Below are positions 27,101 to 35,822 of a stretch of DNA of 64,000 bases, one piece after another (position 1 is the first letter of the stretch; every line of letters starts with the position of its first letter). The DNA is from Kitasatospora sp. MAA4 (GTDB lineage Bacteria; Actinomycetota; Actinomycetes; Streptomycetales; Streptomycetaceae). The translations under genes were made by a program, and so were the position numbers. The DNA is taken from contig NZ_JARZAI010000015.1 in NCBI RefSeq assembly GCF_029893355.1, positions 148,019-212,018 of the forward strand. The letters are read 5' to 3'. A model generated the notes under the pieces. The model searched no databases, was not told where the DNA came from, and saw only the letters and a list, made by a program, of their open reading frames with translations.

Positions 27101-28450
27101 GCCGTCGATCGGGTTCGTCCAGTAGAGACCCAGCGGGCTCGGGGTGGACGGGCTGGAGGCGTCAGTGATGTTCACGAACAGCGTCGAGCCGTAGACGGTC
27201 GGGGGTGCCGGGGCGCCGCCGGGCTGATTGTAGATCGCGGAGTTGATGCCGATCTGGACATAGGCGCGGTATCGGCCGTAGCCGGTGCAGTCGCTGTAGC
27301 CGCAGTAGCCGATGCCCAGGTCGAACGGCCCCATGTAGTTCTTGGTGTCGGGGTGGTTCTCCTGAACCATGTCCCAGGCCTGGGCAGCACTGTTCACGCT
27401 GATGCTGGGGTCGAGATACCACGGCCCGACGCCCTTACCCAGGACATTCTGGTCGGGCGTCAGGTCGATGGCGTCGGGGGTGGCCGCGACACCGATCGTG
27501 CCGACCTTCGCGCTGTCGCCCGGCGCGTCCGGTGTGGACGTGCCGGCCTGCTGGGCTGCTGAGGCCGCGGGAGCCGCGAAGAGCGAGCGGGCCCGGCTGG
27601 CCACGGCGCCCGAAGCGGTCGGGACGGCGGGTGGCGGCGGCGTGGAGTCCCACTGCATCGGCGTCGGGGCGTGCAGGCGCACAGCTCCGGTGCTGTCGGT
27701 GAAAGCGAGGTTGCCGGCCGCGTCCGATCCGGCGGTCAACCCCATGGTCGAGATAGGGAAGTGAAGGGACTTCAGCGCCGGGTCGGCAGCGGCGGCGGCT
27801 GTCTTGACGACGATGACGTCCCGCCAGCCGCCCTGGGGGTCCGCGGTCACCTGAAGGTCGACGTCCGGCGTCAGCACGCCCGCGTACGTGGCGGTCGCCC
27901 CGGACAGGGTGGGCTTCGGCAGCGCGAAGGGAGCTGTGACGGACAGTTGCTTACCGTCCGAGGTGGTCAGCGTCGCCAGAGCTCCACTGCCGCCACCGGA
28001 CAGCTTCAACGAGGTTGGCGAGACCGCGGGGCTCAGGGTTCCGTCGGCATTCGTCCGCAGGGTGGCGTCGATGGCAGCCCAGCCGGCGTCCTCCTTGATC
28101 CGCACGGGAGCCGTGTAATCGGTGGTGGTGAGCGTGCCGTCGGGGTTGACCAATGTCGCGGACGAGCCTGTGGTGAGGGCATCGACGGTGACGGCTTGTC
28201 CGCTCGACTTCGCTTTGGTGCGCGCGTCCAGGATCGCCTGCGCGGTCGGCGAGGGTGCGGGAGCGGTCGAGCCTGTCGCCGTTGAACCGGTCGGCACCGG
28301 TACTGGTATCGGGGCGTCGGCCTGGGCAGCGGGCGCGACCAGCATCCCCACAGCAAGCGCTCCGCTCACGCCCAGGGCGAGCAGACGGGCGACGCTTGCG
28401 CGATTCACTTGTGGTGGCACCTTGCGCCAGATGCGTTCAGTTTGTGACAT
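24107..28450 (-). CDS. Large secreted protein with DNRLRE-like, FG-GAP, LamG and ricin-type lectin domains
   Basis: 1447 residues. A signal peptide (basic RIWRKVPPQVNR, hydrophobic LLALGVSGALAVGMLVAPA, cleavage near AQADAP) is followed by the ~300-residue 'TVDALTTGSSATLVNPDGTL' region commonly found at the start of actinobacterial Rhs/LamG giants. Next comes a DNRLRE-like beta domain ('RAYVQIGINSAI', about 390-520), Ig-like stretches, an FG-GAP-like repeat ('GDVTGDGKPDILLPDAAGN') and a second ('GDLNGDGVPDLWATTSTG'). A LamG domain (about 1160-1320) and a RICIN-type beta-trefoil (about 1325-1447, with 'QIYDCNGTNAQQW' and 'QIYDCNGSPAQRW') end it. It probably binds cell-surface glycans. It diverges from the Rhs gene and may be expressed with it. 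Confidence 0.82.
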   Translation of the reverse strand: MSQTERIWRKVPPQVNRASVARLLALGVSGALAVGMLVAPAAQADAPIPVPVPTGSTATGSTAPAPSPTAQAILDARTKAKSSGQAVTVDALTTGSSATLVNPDGTLTTTDYTAPVRIKEDAGWAAIDATLRTNADGTLSPAVSPTSLKLSGGGSGALATLTTSDGKQLSVTAPFALPKPTLSGATATYAGVLTPDVDLQVTADPQGGWRDVIVVKTAAAAADPALKSLHFPISTMGLTAGSDAAGNLAFTDSTGAVRLHAPTPMQWDSTPPPPAVPTASGAVASRARSLFAAPAASAAQQAGTSTPDAPGDSAKVGTIGVAATPDAIDLTPDQNVLGKGVGPWYLDPSISVNSAAQAWDMVQENHPDTKNYMGPFDLGIGYCGYSDCTGYGRYRAYVQIGINSAIYNQPGGAPAPPTVYGSTLFVNITDASSPSTPSPLGLYWTNPIDGNTTWNNQPCGTGATMAGCSKVASTIATGTGPISFDVTSQMQTAAQQKWGNWTIGIAPDDENNLLYRHHIGNNPHIVTTYDIAPSLWAPRVSPQPGFANSDNSGNPTGSDCATSGTNAPWVGGNQNITLTASNWSPAGMSLHTVFRLWNDAGWSWTGDSGWAASQNSNVSVSIPGTSLADGHLFAWTANAYDADPPSGGLGSPNVPTCFFRIDKTSPTLVVSSSDFPPSGTPNPSPKVYAGSGVGGTFTLTGNDPAPTLTGTTASGVACFRWSTDPTPVTGWKCSDGAGAGIVLQSSNPSFTYAPGSASWGTNIVYVQAQDNAGNYGQPAAYSFFAPWNPNGKSVYGDVTGDGKPDILLPDAAGNLRIVTAGVDPANAISAYATAAPGVNWNTAQVTHRGNLDAGPVDDIVVHQPGNGTLSWSKNNGNGTFSTLSPVQPFPTRCTDLKGIPWQGTCPFTATGNWSNVTQILALGTPSGESTSSASIGRTSLLAVSGGQLWLLNSTTGSDQLDGTARLVSAADWSNYDLINPGPASGPSAGGAMQPTLWARFRDSNDTGKLLAYPITGGSTPDYSQLADPAKGLTITGLSLPVATYPTVGSSGDLNGDGVPDLWATTSTGQLVIWTGSTTGCPSTASYTCFTPTSQTHPADLRTPVGRWPLATSTTAATGVITTPDALNQHAGVVKGAVTFPADTIDGVPTNVAQLDPNGTGEIDMTGSTLDTSKSFTVNVWAKPTATGGIVASEDGTSASGFMLWPDKNTNTWRFALSNADSNGWPYDQTDDIISSSATVQTSVWTHLVASYDADSHQTSLYVNGTLAANGHHTTNSGIAGPLVVGRYQLAGQHSSYYAGSVADLVVSPYATNTANPAPHPIVSGVAANKCIDDNGASTVPGSVIQIYDCNGTNAQQWTVNANGTLNVMGGCLDNSNAVNSNGNLVQWTNCTGNPAQQWIPRADSSIYNPATGRCLDDPNGSTVNGTQLQIYDCNGSPAQRWLIAPGS

Positions 28451-28743
28451 GACGATCCTAGCCCCTCCCTACAGTCCACTCCACGAGCGGACGTTCGATT
28501 CGGAACCATGCTTGTTGCCCCGCTCCGGGTCAAGCCGATACGGCGAGTTGAGATGACATGCCCGCATTTGGTTCCGCAGGACAAGTCAAGAGGTCGCAAA
28601 GCCTTCCAAGTTGAAGCTAAACGGGGTGGTGGTCCGAATATTCGTTCGCCTAGGGTCTGGTGAGATTGCGTCATCGGAGTCATCTCGTGACGCTCCGTGA
28701 GGTTCAACAGCACCGGGGAGTGCCTGTGGTGGGGGTTCGGCGC
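28451..28743. promoter_or_regulatory. Divergent promoter region between the LamG/ricin and Rhs genes
   Basis: 293 bp, less GC-rich than its surroundings (for example 28600-28650). An imperfect long-range dyad is visible: CGGAACCATGC (28501-28511) and GCATTTGGTTCCG (28564-28576). No ORF of its own is convincing. Confidence 0.45.
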
Positions 28744-28879
28744 ATGCGTACGCCTTCGGGACGCAAACGGCGTCCACGCAAAAGCGGCATGAGCCTGGCG
28801 CTCGTGTTCGCGGTCCTGCTCGCATTGCTGACCGCGCCGACCGCGGCAGCGCTCGGCTCGACGCCTTCCGGCAAGAATT
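28744..28879 (+). pseudogene. Signal-peptide-coding 5' remnant of the Rhs gene (out of frame with the Rhs body)
   Basis: ATG 28744 encodes RTPSGRKRRPRKSGMSLALV and on through FAVLLALLTAPTAAALGSTP, a complete twin-charged signal peptide of the kind that starts Streptomyces Rhs/WapA-like proteins. The frame then runs into Rhs sequence in the wrong register. The Rhs body is read in the next frame from 28880. The hundreds of residues that normally separate signal and Rhs body are absent. Confidence 0.7.
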
Positions 28880-31800
28880 GTGGACTCGTGGGCCCTCTCC
28901 CAGTCGTGGGCCGACCCTGGGGACGGCACCCCTCAGTCGCTGTGGTTGGACCAGATCATTCGCACCGGGTACACCAGCGGCAACACCATCCCGTTGCCGC
29001 CAGTGACGTTCTACGCCGGCGCCGAGATGGCGAACCGGGTCAACACCACTGTCGCCGTGCCTGACAGCGTGCCGCCGCAGACGATGGGCCTGCCGCAGTT
29101 CAACCAGCCGCGGATGAGGACGATCACCACCGAGACCGGTGGCAGGATCAACATCATCTACAACGACGCCGCTGCCGCCGGCACCAACCCGAAGCCCTGC
29201 TCGTTCGCCTACAACGCGGGTCCCTCGCCGGACAGCAACACACTGCCCTGTATGCCCGTCAAGTGGCATCTTCCGGGAGCGAGTTCGCCCAACCCCGTCG
29301 ACGACTGGTTCCACAAGTACCTGGTCACCGACGTGACCGAGCAGGATACCGGCACCGGCACCTCCGTCCTCAAGTCGACCCACTACACCTACGGTGGCTG
29401 CGGGGGCGCCGCCTGGCATCACAACGACTCCGAGTTCACGGACCCCACCACCCGAACCTGGGACGACTTCCGCGGCTACCAGACGGTCACCACCACAACC
29501 GGCAGTGCGAACAGCGGACAGGCGCCCCAGACACAGCAGACCGTCACCTACCTGCGTGGCATGGACGGCGATGCCTGGGCCACCAACTCGCAGTGCACCG
29601 GTCAGGTCGCCAACCCGCTCGGCGGCCCGAGCGTCACCGACAGCAACTGGCTGGCCGGCTCGGTCCTGGCCACCCAGATCTATGACCAGGCCGGTGGCAA
29701 GGTCCTGTCGATGACCGGGACCACGTCCAGCAACGATCAGAAGCCCACCGCCACCCACACTCCGTCGCCGCCGATCAGCGGCGTTCCACCGCTGATCGCA
29801 CGCACGCCAGCCAAGCAGCTCACGACGACTGTCATGGCGCTCCTGGCCAACAACACCTGGCGGACCACCTCCAAGGTCGACACCATCGATCAGGACCACG
29901 GTGCCCGACTGAAGCAGAGCGACGACAAGGGCGACGGCACCACCGCGACCCCGGAGATCTGCACAACCATCAGCTACGCGGCTGGTGCCGCTGCTCCCAC
30001 CAACGCGGTGCTGTCGGCCGTGAGTGAGAAGCAGGCTGTCACCGGTCCCTGCGGTACCACCGCGACGGCAACCAGCACGGTCTCCGACAACCGGACCCTC
30101 TATGACGGCAAGCTGTTCGGCCAACTCGGCGGGTTCGGCGACCCGTCCAGCAGCCAGGCGCTGGACCACTACGACGCCAGCGGGAACCCCGTCTACGTCC
30201 TGTCGGGCAGCGTGGCCTCCACCGACGCCTACGGCCGCACTCTGAGCGTCTCGACCACCGACGGCTCGACCTACGACGCCGCGGGCAACCAGCTGACCGG
30301 CGCGACCACGGCAGTGGCCACGACGACCACCGCGTACACCCCGGCCACGGGCGCGCTCCCGACCTCCATCAGCACCACCAACCCGCTCGGCTGGACGAGC
30401 ACAGTCACCCAGGACCCGGGCCGCGCACTGCCGTTGACGTCGAGCGATCCCAACAAGCGGGTGACCACCGAGCACTACGACGGCCTCGGCCGCCTCATCG
30501 ACGTCTGGCAGCCCGACCGGGCGACCGACCAGACAGCGAGCGTCGAGTACTCGTACGCGATGGGCAGCGCCACGGCTCCGTCCGTGGTCACCACCCGTAC
30601 CCTGCGCGAGACGCTGTCCAACAGCACCGCGATAAACGACTTCTCCTGGAAGACCGAGCTCTACGACGGCCTGGGCCGGCTCGTGCAAACCCAGACCACC
30701 GTCCCCCAGACCGGTCCCGGACGACTGATCTCCGACACCGTCTACGACTCGCACGGCTGGGCCACCCTCACCAGGTCGCCGTACTACGACATCACCACTC
30801 TCCCGAACGGCACACTCGTCACACCGGTCGACTCCCAGGTCCCCAGCGAGACCAAAACCACCTACGACGGGATGGGCCGCGTCACCCAGAGCGAGTTCCT
30901 GTCGTACAACCAGCCGCAGTGGGGCACCACCACTGCCTACCCAGGCGCCGACCGCACCGATGTGACTCCGCCCCAGGGCGGAACACCCACCAGCACCATG
31001 ACCGACTCGCGCGGCCACACCACCGCCCTGTGGCAGTACCGCGCCACCACCGTGACCGGTAACGCCACCGACGCCGACGTCACCTCCTACAACTACACCC
31101 CGAGCGGGCAACCGGCCTCGCGCACCGACGCCGCCGGAAACACCTGGAGCTACACCTACGACCTGCTCGGCCGCCAGACGTCCGTCTCCGACCCGGACAC
31201 CGGTGTCACGAAGACGTTCTACGACGCCGACTCAAGGGTCGACCATACGACCGACGCCAAGAGCAACACGCTCGCCTACAGCTACGACCTGCTCGGCCGC
31301 AAGACCGGCCTCTACACCGGCAGCGTCGCGCCCGCCAACCAGCAGGCCGGCTGGACCTACGACACCCTGGCGCTGGGACAGTTGACCTCCTCCACTCGCT
31401 ACGGAAAGGGCGGCACCACCGGCCCGGCCTACACGGAGGCGACCACCGGATACGACACCGCCTACCACCCGCTCGGCACCAGCGTCACCATCCCGTCCGC
31501 GGAGGGCAAGCTGGCCGGCACCTACACCACCACCAACACCTACAACCCGGTCCTCGGCACCCCGCTGAAGACGACCCTGCCTTCCCTCCCGTTCCTGCCA
31601 GCCGGAACTCCCGCCGAGACGGTCGGCTACGCCTACACGCTCTCCGGATACCTGATCGACTCCAGCGGTGACAACACACTGGTCCAGGGCGTCAACTACG
31701 ACGCCTATGGCCGACCGGTCAAGACCACCGTCGGCACACCTGGCAATGCCGTCAACTCCGTCCAGCAGTACGACCAGGCGTCCGGCCACGTCATCAACTC

Positions 31801-34800
31801 CTGGATCGACCCGCAGAACGTCACGTCCTCCGCCGACCAGTACACCTATACCTACAACCCGGCAGGCAGCGTCACCTCGGTCAGCGACAACGAGAGCACC
31901 GCGGCCACCGACACCCAGTGCTTCACCTACGACTACCTCGGGCGCCTGGCCAGCGCCTGGACGGACACCGGCGGCACGCAGACCCGTCCCACGGGCACCT
32001 GGTACGACACGACCACCACCAACCCCATCGGCTCCGGCACCTCGGTCTCCGTTCCCGGCATCGGCGGCTGCAACAACGCCAGCGGCCCAGCCGGGCCCGC
32101 CAGCGTGGGCGGCCCGTCACCGTACTGGCAGAACTACACCTACGACTCCACCGGCAACCGCACCGGCCTGACCTCCCACAACACGACCGGGGCCCCGATG
32201 CTGGACCCCTCGCAGGTCAATCAGGTCTCCACGGCCTCGGACGGCACCCAGACCTGGGGCGTGACCGTGGCCAACGGAGCCGTGTGGACCGCTCCGCAGA
32301 ACGCGGACGGCAGCTGGGCCTCCTTCAGTAACCTGATGACCCAGGCGGGCTCGCTGCCTGCGGTCAGCTCGGTCTCGGCGGCTGTCAGCAACGGACAGCT
32401 GCAGATCATGGCGATCGCCGGAGGAAAGCTCTGGCACACCATCCGCAAGGCCGACGGCACGTGGCAGGCCTGGGGCGACGTCTTTGCGGCCGTGGGCAGC
32501 AGCCTCCCCTCGCCCAGCCAGCTCTCCCTCACCGCCACCGCCTCCGGACTCGAGGTCCTGACCACGTCCGGCGGCAAGCTGTGGCACACCATCCGTCACC
32601 CCGACGGAACTTGGCAGACGATCGGCTGGGGTGACGTCTTCGCCAACGTCGGCACCCTCGCCTCCACCGATCAGATCGCCGCAGCCGCCACTCCCTCCGG
32701 ACTTGAGCTCATGGTGGGCTCCGGCGGCAAGCTCTGGCACACCGTTCGTCACCCCGACGGGACCTGGCAGTCGATCGGCTGGGGCGACGTCTTCGGCGCG
32801 ACCGGCGCGCTGCCCGGCATCGCGACGGGTCCGAACCAGCTCTCGCTCGCCGGAACCACCGGGGGCCTGGAAGTCATGGCCATCGCCAACGGCAAGCCCT
32901 TCAACGTCCTGCGCAACTCCAGCGGCTCCTGGTCGGGCTGGGGCGACGTCACCGGCGCAGTCGGCCCTCTCCAGCCGATTTACATCCTCGCAGCAGCAGC
33001 GTCGGGAGCCGACCTCAAGGTCCTCACGGTCGGATCGGGGCAGCTCAACTACACCAAGCGCGACGGCACCACCCAGGGCTGGACCCCCTGGTCCGTGATG
33101 AACCAGGGCACCAGCGTCGACACCGTCACCACGTCCAACTACCCCGCCCCCGGCACGGTCAACACCGCCACCAAGGCACCCAACACCGGTGGCGGTACCG
33201 GCGGCCCGCACGCACTGCTCTCCACCACGACCACCAGCCCTGGCCAATCCTCCACCTCCACCTACCAGTACGACCAACTCGGCAACACCACTTCCGTCAC
33301 CAGCACCTCCGGCACCACCAACCTCGCCTGGAACAACGAGGACCAACTCAGCTCCGCCAGCACCACGGGCCAGAACGGCGGCACCAGCTACCTCTACGAC
33401 GCCGACGGCAACCAGCTCATCCGCTACGACCCGGGGAAGACCACGGTCAACCTCGGCGCCGACGAGCTGACCCTCTACACCGACAACTCGATGAGCGACG
33501 TCCGCTCCTACGGCGCGCCCGGCGGCATCACCATCACGCGGGTCTTCACCCCTCAGAACCCCGCCGGCACGACCGTCTACCAGGCCGCTGATCCGCACGG
33601 AACCAACGGCGTCCAGATCGGCACGGACGCGGCCCAGACCGTCACCCGCCGCCTCACCGACCCCTTCGGCAACCCCCGCGGCAGCCAGCCCGCTGCTGGC
33701 ACCTGGGCCGGCGACAAGGGCTTCGTCGGCGGCACCCAGGACCCCGTCACCGGCCTCACCAACCTCGGAGCCCGCGAGTACGACCCCGTCCACGGCCGCT
33801 TCCTCAACCCCGACCCCCTCCTGGACACCTCCGACCCCCAGCAGTGGAACGGCTACGCCTACAGCAGCAACGACCCGGTCAACAGCTCCGACCCCACCGG
33901 CCTGTGCCCGCCCGACATCTGCGGTGTCGGAACCCCCATCGGTGGCACCGGTAGCAGCCCCGGCAACCCCACCCGTTATGTCGAAACCGGCCCGGAAGAC
34001 CCTGACAACCCAGACGCCGGCGAAGTACGCCATGGTGTGTATTCCCCATCTGCGCCCAACACCAGCAAGGGCAACGGCAACGGGAAGGGCGGCAACGGCA
34101 AGCCCAAGAAGAAGGACTTCTGGCACGACCCGATCGGATGGTCCTGGGACCACAAGGCCGACATCGGTTCCGCCATCGTCGAAAGCGTTGTCTACAGCGG
34201 CTGTATCGGCGGATCCCTCGGCGGCGCCGCGGAGACCGGCGGCGCCAGCCTTCTAGCCCTCGCCGGCTGCGGTGCGGCGGCCGGCGCAGCGGGAGCGGCA
34301 ACCTACGACCTCCTCAGCCCCGACTCACCCACCACCCCCGGCGGCGTCTTCGCCGACGTGGTCACCGGAGCGGCCTTCGGCGCTGCGGGCTCCTTGCTGG
34401 GCCGGGCGGCAGGCGTGGTCGGCAGTGCGGTGATGGCCAAGGCCGCGCCCATGCTCGGCGACGCAGCCACGGACATCGCCTCCAAACTCGGGCGCATCAC
34501 CTGCGCCAACAGTTTCCCTGCGGCCACACTCGTCCTTCTGGCCGACGGCAGCACCAAGGCGATCAGCACCCTCGCAGTCGGCGACCAGGTCGCCTCAACC
34601 GATCCGCAGACCGGGCTGACCCTGGCCGAACCAGTGACTCAGACCATCGTCACCCCCGATGACCACGCCTTCACCGATCTCACCCTGACCACCCACACCC
34701 ACACCCTCGCCTCCCTCACCTCCACCCAGCACCACCCCTACTGGGACATCACCACCCACCGCTGGACCAACGCCGCCGACCTACACGTCGGCGACCAACT

Positions 34801-35284
34801 CCTGACCACGGACGGCAGCACCGTCACCGTCCAGGCGGCACGGAACTACGAGACCGCTGAGCAGACTGCATACAACCTCACGGTCGCGGACCTCCACACG
34901 TACTATGTGCTCGCAGGGGTCACGCCGGTCCTGGTTCACAATTGTGATCCGGTCAAGGATTTCGGCGTGCCAAATACTCCAGGCGTTTACACCATCCACC
35001 TGAATAGCGGCGAGAAGTATGTAGGTATGTCGACCGCCAATATTCAGGACCGCGTGGCTGCTTCGATCAAGCCGGGCCATGCGGTGACAACTGCAGGCTA
35101 CTCGTGTGCGGATATCTGTAACGTGAGCTGGATTCCACTTCCTGCGGGCGTGAAGTCAGTTACGGCACGCCGAGTCGAACAGTCGGTGATGGAGGGCCTG
35201 AAGAGTCGCGGCGTGTCCCTTGTCAATCGACGAGATCCCGAGTTCGATGTAAGTGGTCTAGGTGGCAATTCGAACTGGAGGTAG
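28880..35284 (+). CDS. Rhs polymorphic toxin with Hint domain and GIY-YIG-like nuclease tip
   Basis: 2134 residues from GTG 28880. The N-terminus looks truncated: it begins in mid-Rhs-spacer sequence (DSWALSQSWADPGDGTPQSL). Many YD repeats follow (for example 'YDLLGRQTSVSDPDTG', 'YDLLGRKTGLYTG'). At about residues 1114-1407 a propeller of ~45-residue repeats is inserted (GGKLWHTIRHPDGTWQ). The Rhs barrel plug motif 'RFLNPDPLLD-x-NSSDPTG' ends near 1674. A Gly-rich hydrophobic linker is followed by a Hint/intein-like domain (Cys1875 to His-Asn2021) that should cut itself off. The tip (2022-2134) has GVY-x11-YVG, Arg in 'IQDRV' and Glu in 'RRVEQSVMEGL', the GIY-YIG endonuclease pattern, so it is a predicted DNase effector. 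The tip has visibly lower GC than the body. Confidence 0.85.
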   Translation: MDSWALSQSWADPGDGTPQSLWLDQIIRTGYTSGNTIPLPPVTFYAGAEMANRVNTTVAVPDSVPPQTMGLPQFNQPRMRTITTETGGRINIIYNDAAAAGTNPKPCSFAYNAGPSPDSNTLPCMPVKWHLPGASSPNPVDDWFHKYLVTDVTEQDTGTGTSVLKSTHYTYGGCGGAAWHHNDSEFTDPTTRTWDDFRGYQTVTTTTGSANSGQAPQTQQTVTYLRGMDGDAWATNSQCTGQVANPLGGPSVTDSNWLAGSVLATQIYDQAGGKVLSMTGTTSSNDQKPTATHTPSPPISGVPPLIARTPAKQLTTTVMALLANNTWRTTSKVDTIDQDHGARLKQSDDKGDGTTATPEICTTISYAAGAAAPTNAVLSAVSEKQAVTGPCGTTATATSTVSDNRTLYDGKLFGQLGGFGDPSSSQALDHYDASGNPVYVLSGSVASTDAYGRTLSVSTTDGSTYDAAGNQLTGATTAVATTTTAYTPATGALPTSISTTNPLGWTSTVTQDPGRALPLTSSDPNKRVTTEHYDGLGRLIDVWQPDRATDQTASVEYSYAMGSATAPSVVTTRTLRETLSNSTAINDFSWKTELYDGLGRLVQTQTTVPQTGPGRLISDTVYDSHGWATLTRSPYYDITTLPNGTLVTPVDSQVPSETKTTYDGMGRVTQSEFLSYNQPQWGTTTAYPGADRTDVTPPQGGTPTSTMTDSRGHTTALWQYRATTVTGNATDADVTSYNYTPSGQPASRTDAAGNTWSYTYDLLGRQTSVSDPDTGVTKTFYDADSRVDHTTDAKSNTLAYSYDLLGRKTGLYTGSVAPANQQAGWTYDTLALGQLTSSTRYGKGGTTGPAYTEATTGYDTAYHPLGTSVTIPSAEGKLAGTYTTTNTYNPVLGTPLKTTLPSLPFLPAGTPAETVGYAYTLSGYLIDSSGDNTLVQGVNYDAYGRPVKTTVGTPGNAVNSVQQYDQASGHVINSWIDPQNVTSSADQYTYTYNPAGSVTSVSDNESTAATDTQCFTYDYLGRLASAWTDTGGTQTRPTGTWYDTTTTNPIGSGTSVSVPGIGGCNNASGPAGPASVGGPSPYWQNYTYDSTGNRTGLTSHNTTGAPMLDPSQVNQVSTASDGTQTWGVTVANGAVWTAPQNADGSWASFSNLMTQAGSLPAVSSVSAAVSNGQLQIMAIAGGKLWHTIRKADGTWQAWGDVFAAVGSSLPSPSQLSLTATASGLEVLTTSGGKLWHTIRHPDGTWQTIGWGDVFANVGTLASTDQIAAAATPSGLELMVGSGGKLWHTVRHPDGTWQSIGWGDVFGATGALPGIATGPNQLSLAGTTGGLEVMAIANGKPFNVLRNSSGSWSGWGDVTGAVGPLQPIYILAAAASGADLKVLTVGSGQLNYTKRDGTTQGWTPWSVMNQGTSVDTVTTSNYPAPGTVNTATKAPNTGGGTGGPHALLSTTTTSPGQSSTSTYQYDQLGNTTSVTSTSGTTNLAWNNEDQLSSASTTGQNGGTSYLYDADGNQLIRYDPGKTTVNLGADELTLYTDNSMSDVRSYGAPGGITITRVFTPQNPAGTTVYQAADPHGTNGVQIGTDAAQTVTRRLTDPFGNPRGSQPAAGTWAGDKGFVGGTQDPVTGLTNLGAREYDPVHGRFLNPDPLLDTSDPQQWNGYAYSSNDPVNSSDPTGLCPPDICGVGTPIGGTGSSPGNPTRYVETGPEDPDNPDAGEVRHGVYSPSAPNTSKGNGNGKGGNGKPKKKDFWHDPIGWSWDHKADIGSAIVESVVYSGCIGGSLGGAAETGGASLLALAGCGAAAGAAGAATYDLLSPDSPTTPGGVFADVVTGAAFGAAGSLLGRAAGVVGSAVMAKAAPMLGDAATDIASKLGRITCANSFPAATLVLLADGSTKAISTLAVGDQVASTDPQTGLTLAEPVTQTIVTPDDHAFTDLTLTTHTHTLASLTSTQHHPYWDITTHRWTNAADLHVGDQLLTTDGSTVTVQAARNYETAEQTAYNLTVADLHTYYVLAGVTPVLVHNCDPVKDFGVPNTPGVYTIHLNSGEKYVGMSTANIQDRVAASIKPGHAVTTAGYSCADICNVSWIPLPAGVKSVTARRVEQSVMEGLKSRGVSLVNRRDPEFDVSGLGGNSNWR
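34895..34945 (+). repeat. Hint-end homology arm, copy 1 (expressed site)
   Basis: Encodes HTYYVLAGVTPVLVHNC at the junction between Hint and toxin tip. The same arm recurs at 43265, 44509 and 47144 in front of orphan tips. Confidence 0.9.
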
Positions 35285-35287
35285 GGC

Positions 35288-35710
35288 ATGGGAACCTGGG
35301 GTGCTGGGCTTCTCGACAGTGATAGTGCGCAAGACTTCCTTGATCAGGCGAAAGGCATGCCCACTGAGGCGAGGTCGGCCTTGGTAGAGCAAGTTGTGGT
35401 TCGCGTCGCGGGAGACGCATCTGTCGTAAATCGGGAATTTGTTCCCGAGGAGGTTATCGCGGCCGTTGCGATTGTTGCTGCGACCATTACCGAGACGGGT
35501 GATTATGCATGGATGCATAACGAGGACCTGGTTGAGGTGACCCGCGAGATGGACCCGCAGATTCACTTGCGTGATGCCGCCGTTTTGGCTCTGGCCGCTG
35601 TGGCAGGAAATCGCAATTCTCCTCTGCTTTCAGGCTGGAAGAGTGAGGATGACCTTCGCTCGGTAGAACAACAGGTCGATGAGATTAGGAGCGCGCTCAG
35701 CGGAAGCTAG
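35288..35710 (+). CDS. DUF4259-like immunity protein for the Rhs tip
   Basis: 140 residues beginning MGTWGAGLLDSDSAQDFLDQ, the W-G-x-G-x-x-D-x-D-x-A-x-D-F signature of DUF4259 proteins, which occur as immunity proteins in polymorphic toxin loci. The start lies 3 bp after the toxin stop codon, with a GGAGG ribosome site inside the toxin's 3' end, so the two are co-translated. The base composition matches the toxin tip rather than the Rhs body, as expected if tip and immunity gene moved together. Confidence 0.8.
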   Translation: MGTWGAGLLDSDSAQDFLDQAKGMPTEARSALVEQVVVRVAGDASVVNREFVPEEVIAAVAIVAATITETGDYAWMHNEDLVEVTREMDPQIHLRDAAVLALAAVAGNRNSPLLSGWKSEDDLRSVEQQVDEIRSALSGS

Positions 35711-35754
35711 CGGAGACCTGACCTGGTAGTTTGGTCGGCCTGTAATGGCCAAGC

Positions 35755-35792
35755 GAGAAGCCCCGTCGAAGGCGACTTCAACGGGGCTTCTC
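35755..35792. terminator. Terminator after immunity gene 1
   Basis: 12-bp stem GAGAAGCCCCGT (35755-35766) / ACGGGGCTTCTC (35781-35792), followed by GGGTTTT. A related hairpin stands after immunity gene 2 at 44316-44343. Confidence 0.8.
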
Positions 35793-35798
35793 GGGTTT

Positions 35799-35821
35799 TG
35801 ACGGCAGTAGTTGACGGCAAC
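35799..35821 (+). other. att-like core A (int side)
   Basis: TGACGGCAGTAG-TT-GACGGCAAC, ending 1 bp before the integrase stop codon. Related cores lie at 43152, 44352 and 47031. The position beside int, and the direct repetition with core C at the far side of the AICE-like genes, suggest an attachment site. Confidence 0.6.
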
Positions 35822-35822
35822 G

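Noticed and set aside
28586..31111. 841-codon open frame on the minus strand opposite the Rhs gene
   Set aside because: It mirrors the Rhs coding strand, has the Gly/Val/Arg bias of an antisense frame in GC-rich DNA and shows no domain.
32117..34153. 678-codon minus-strand frame opposite the Rhs repeats
   Set aside because: Antisense to a repeat-rich gene, which keeps alternative frames open; no protein pattern.
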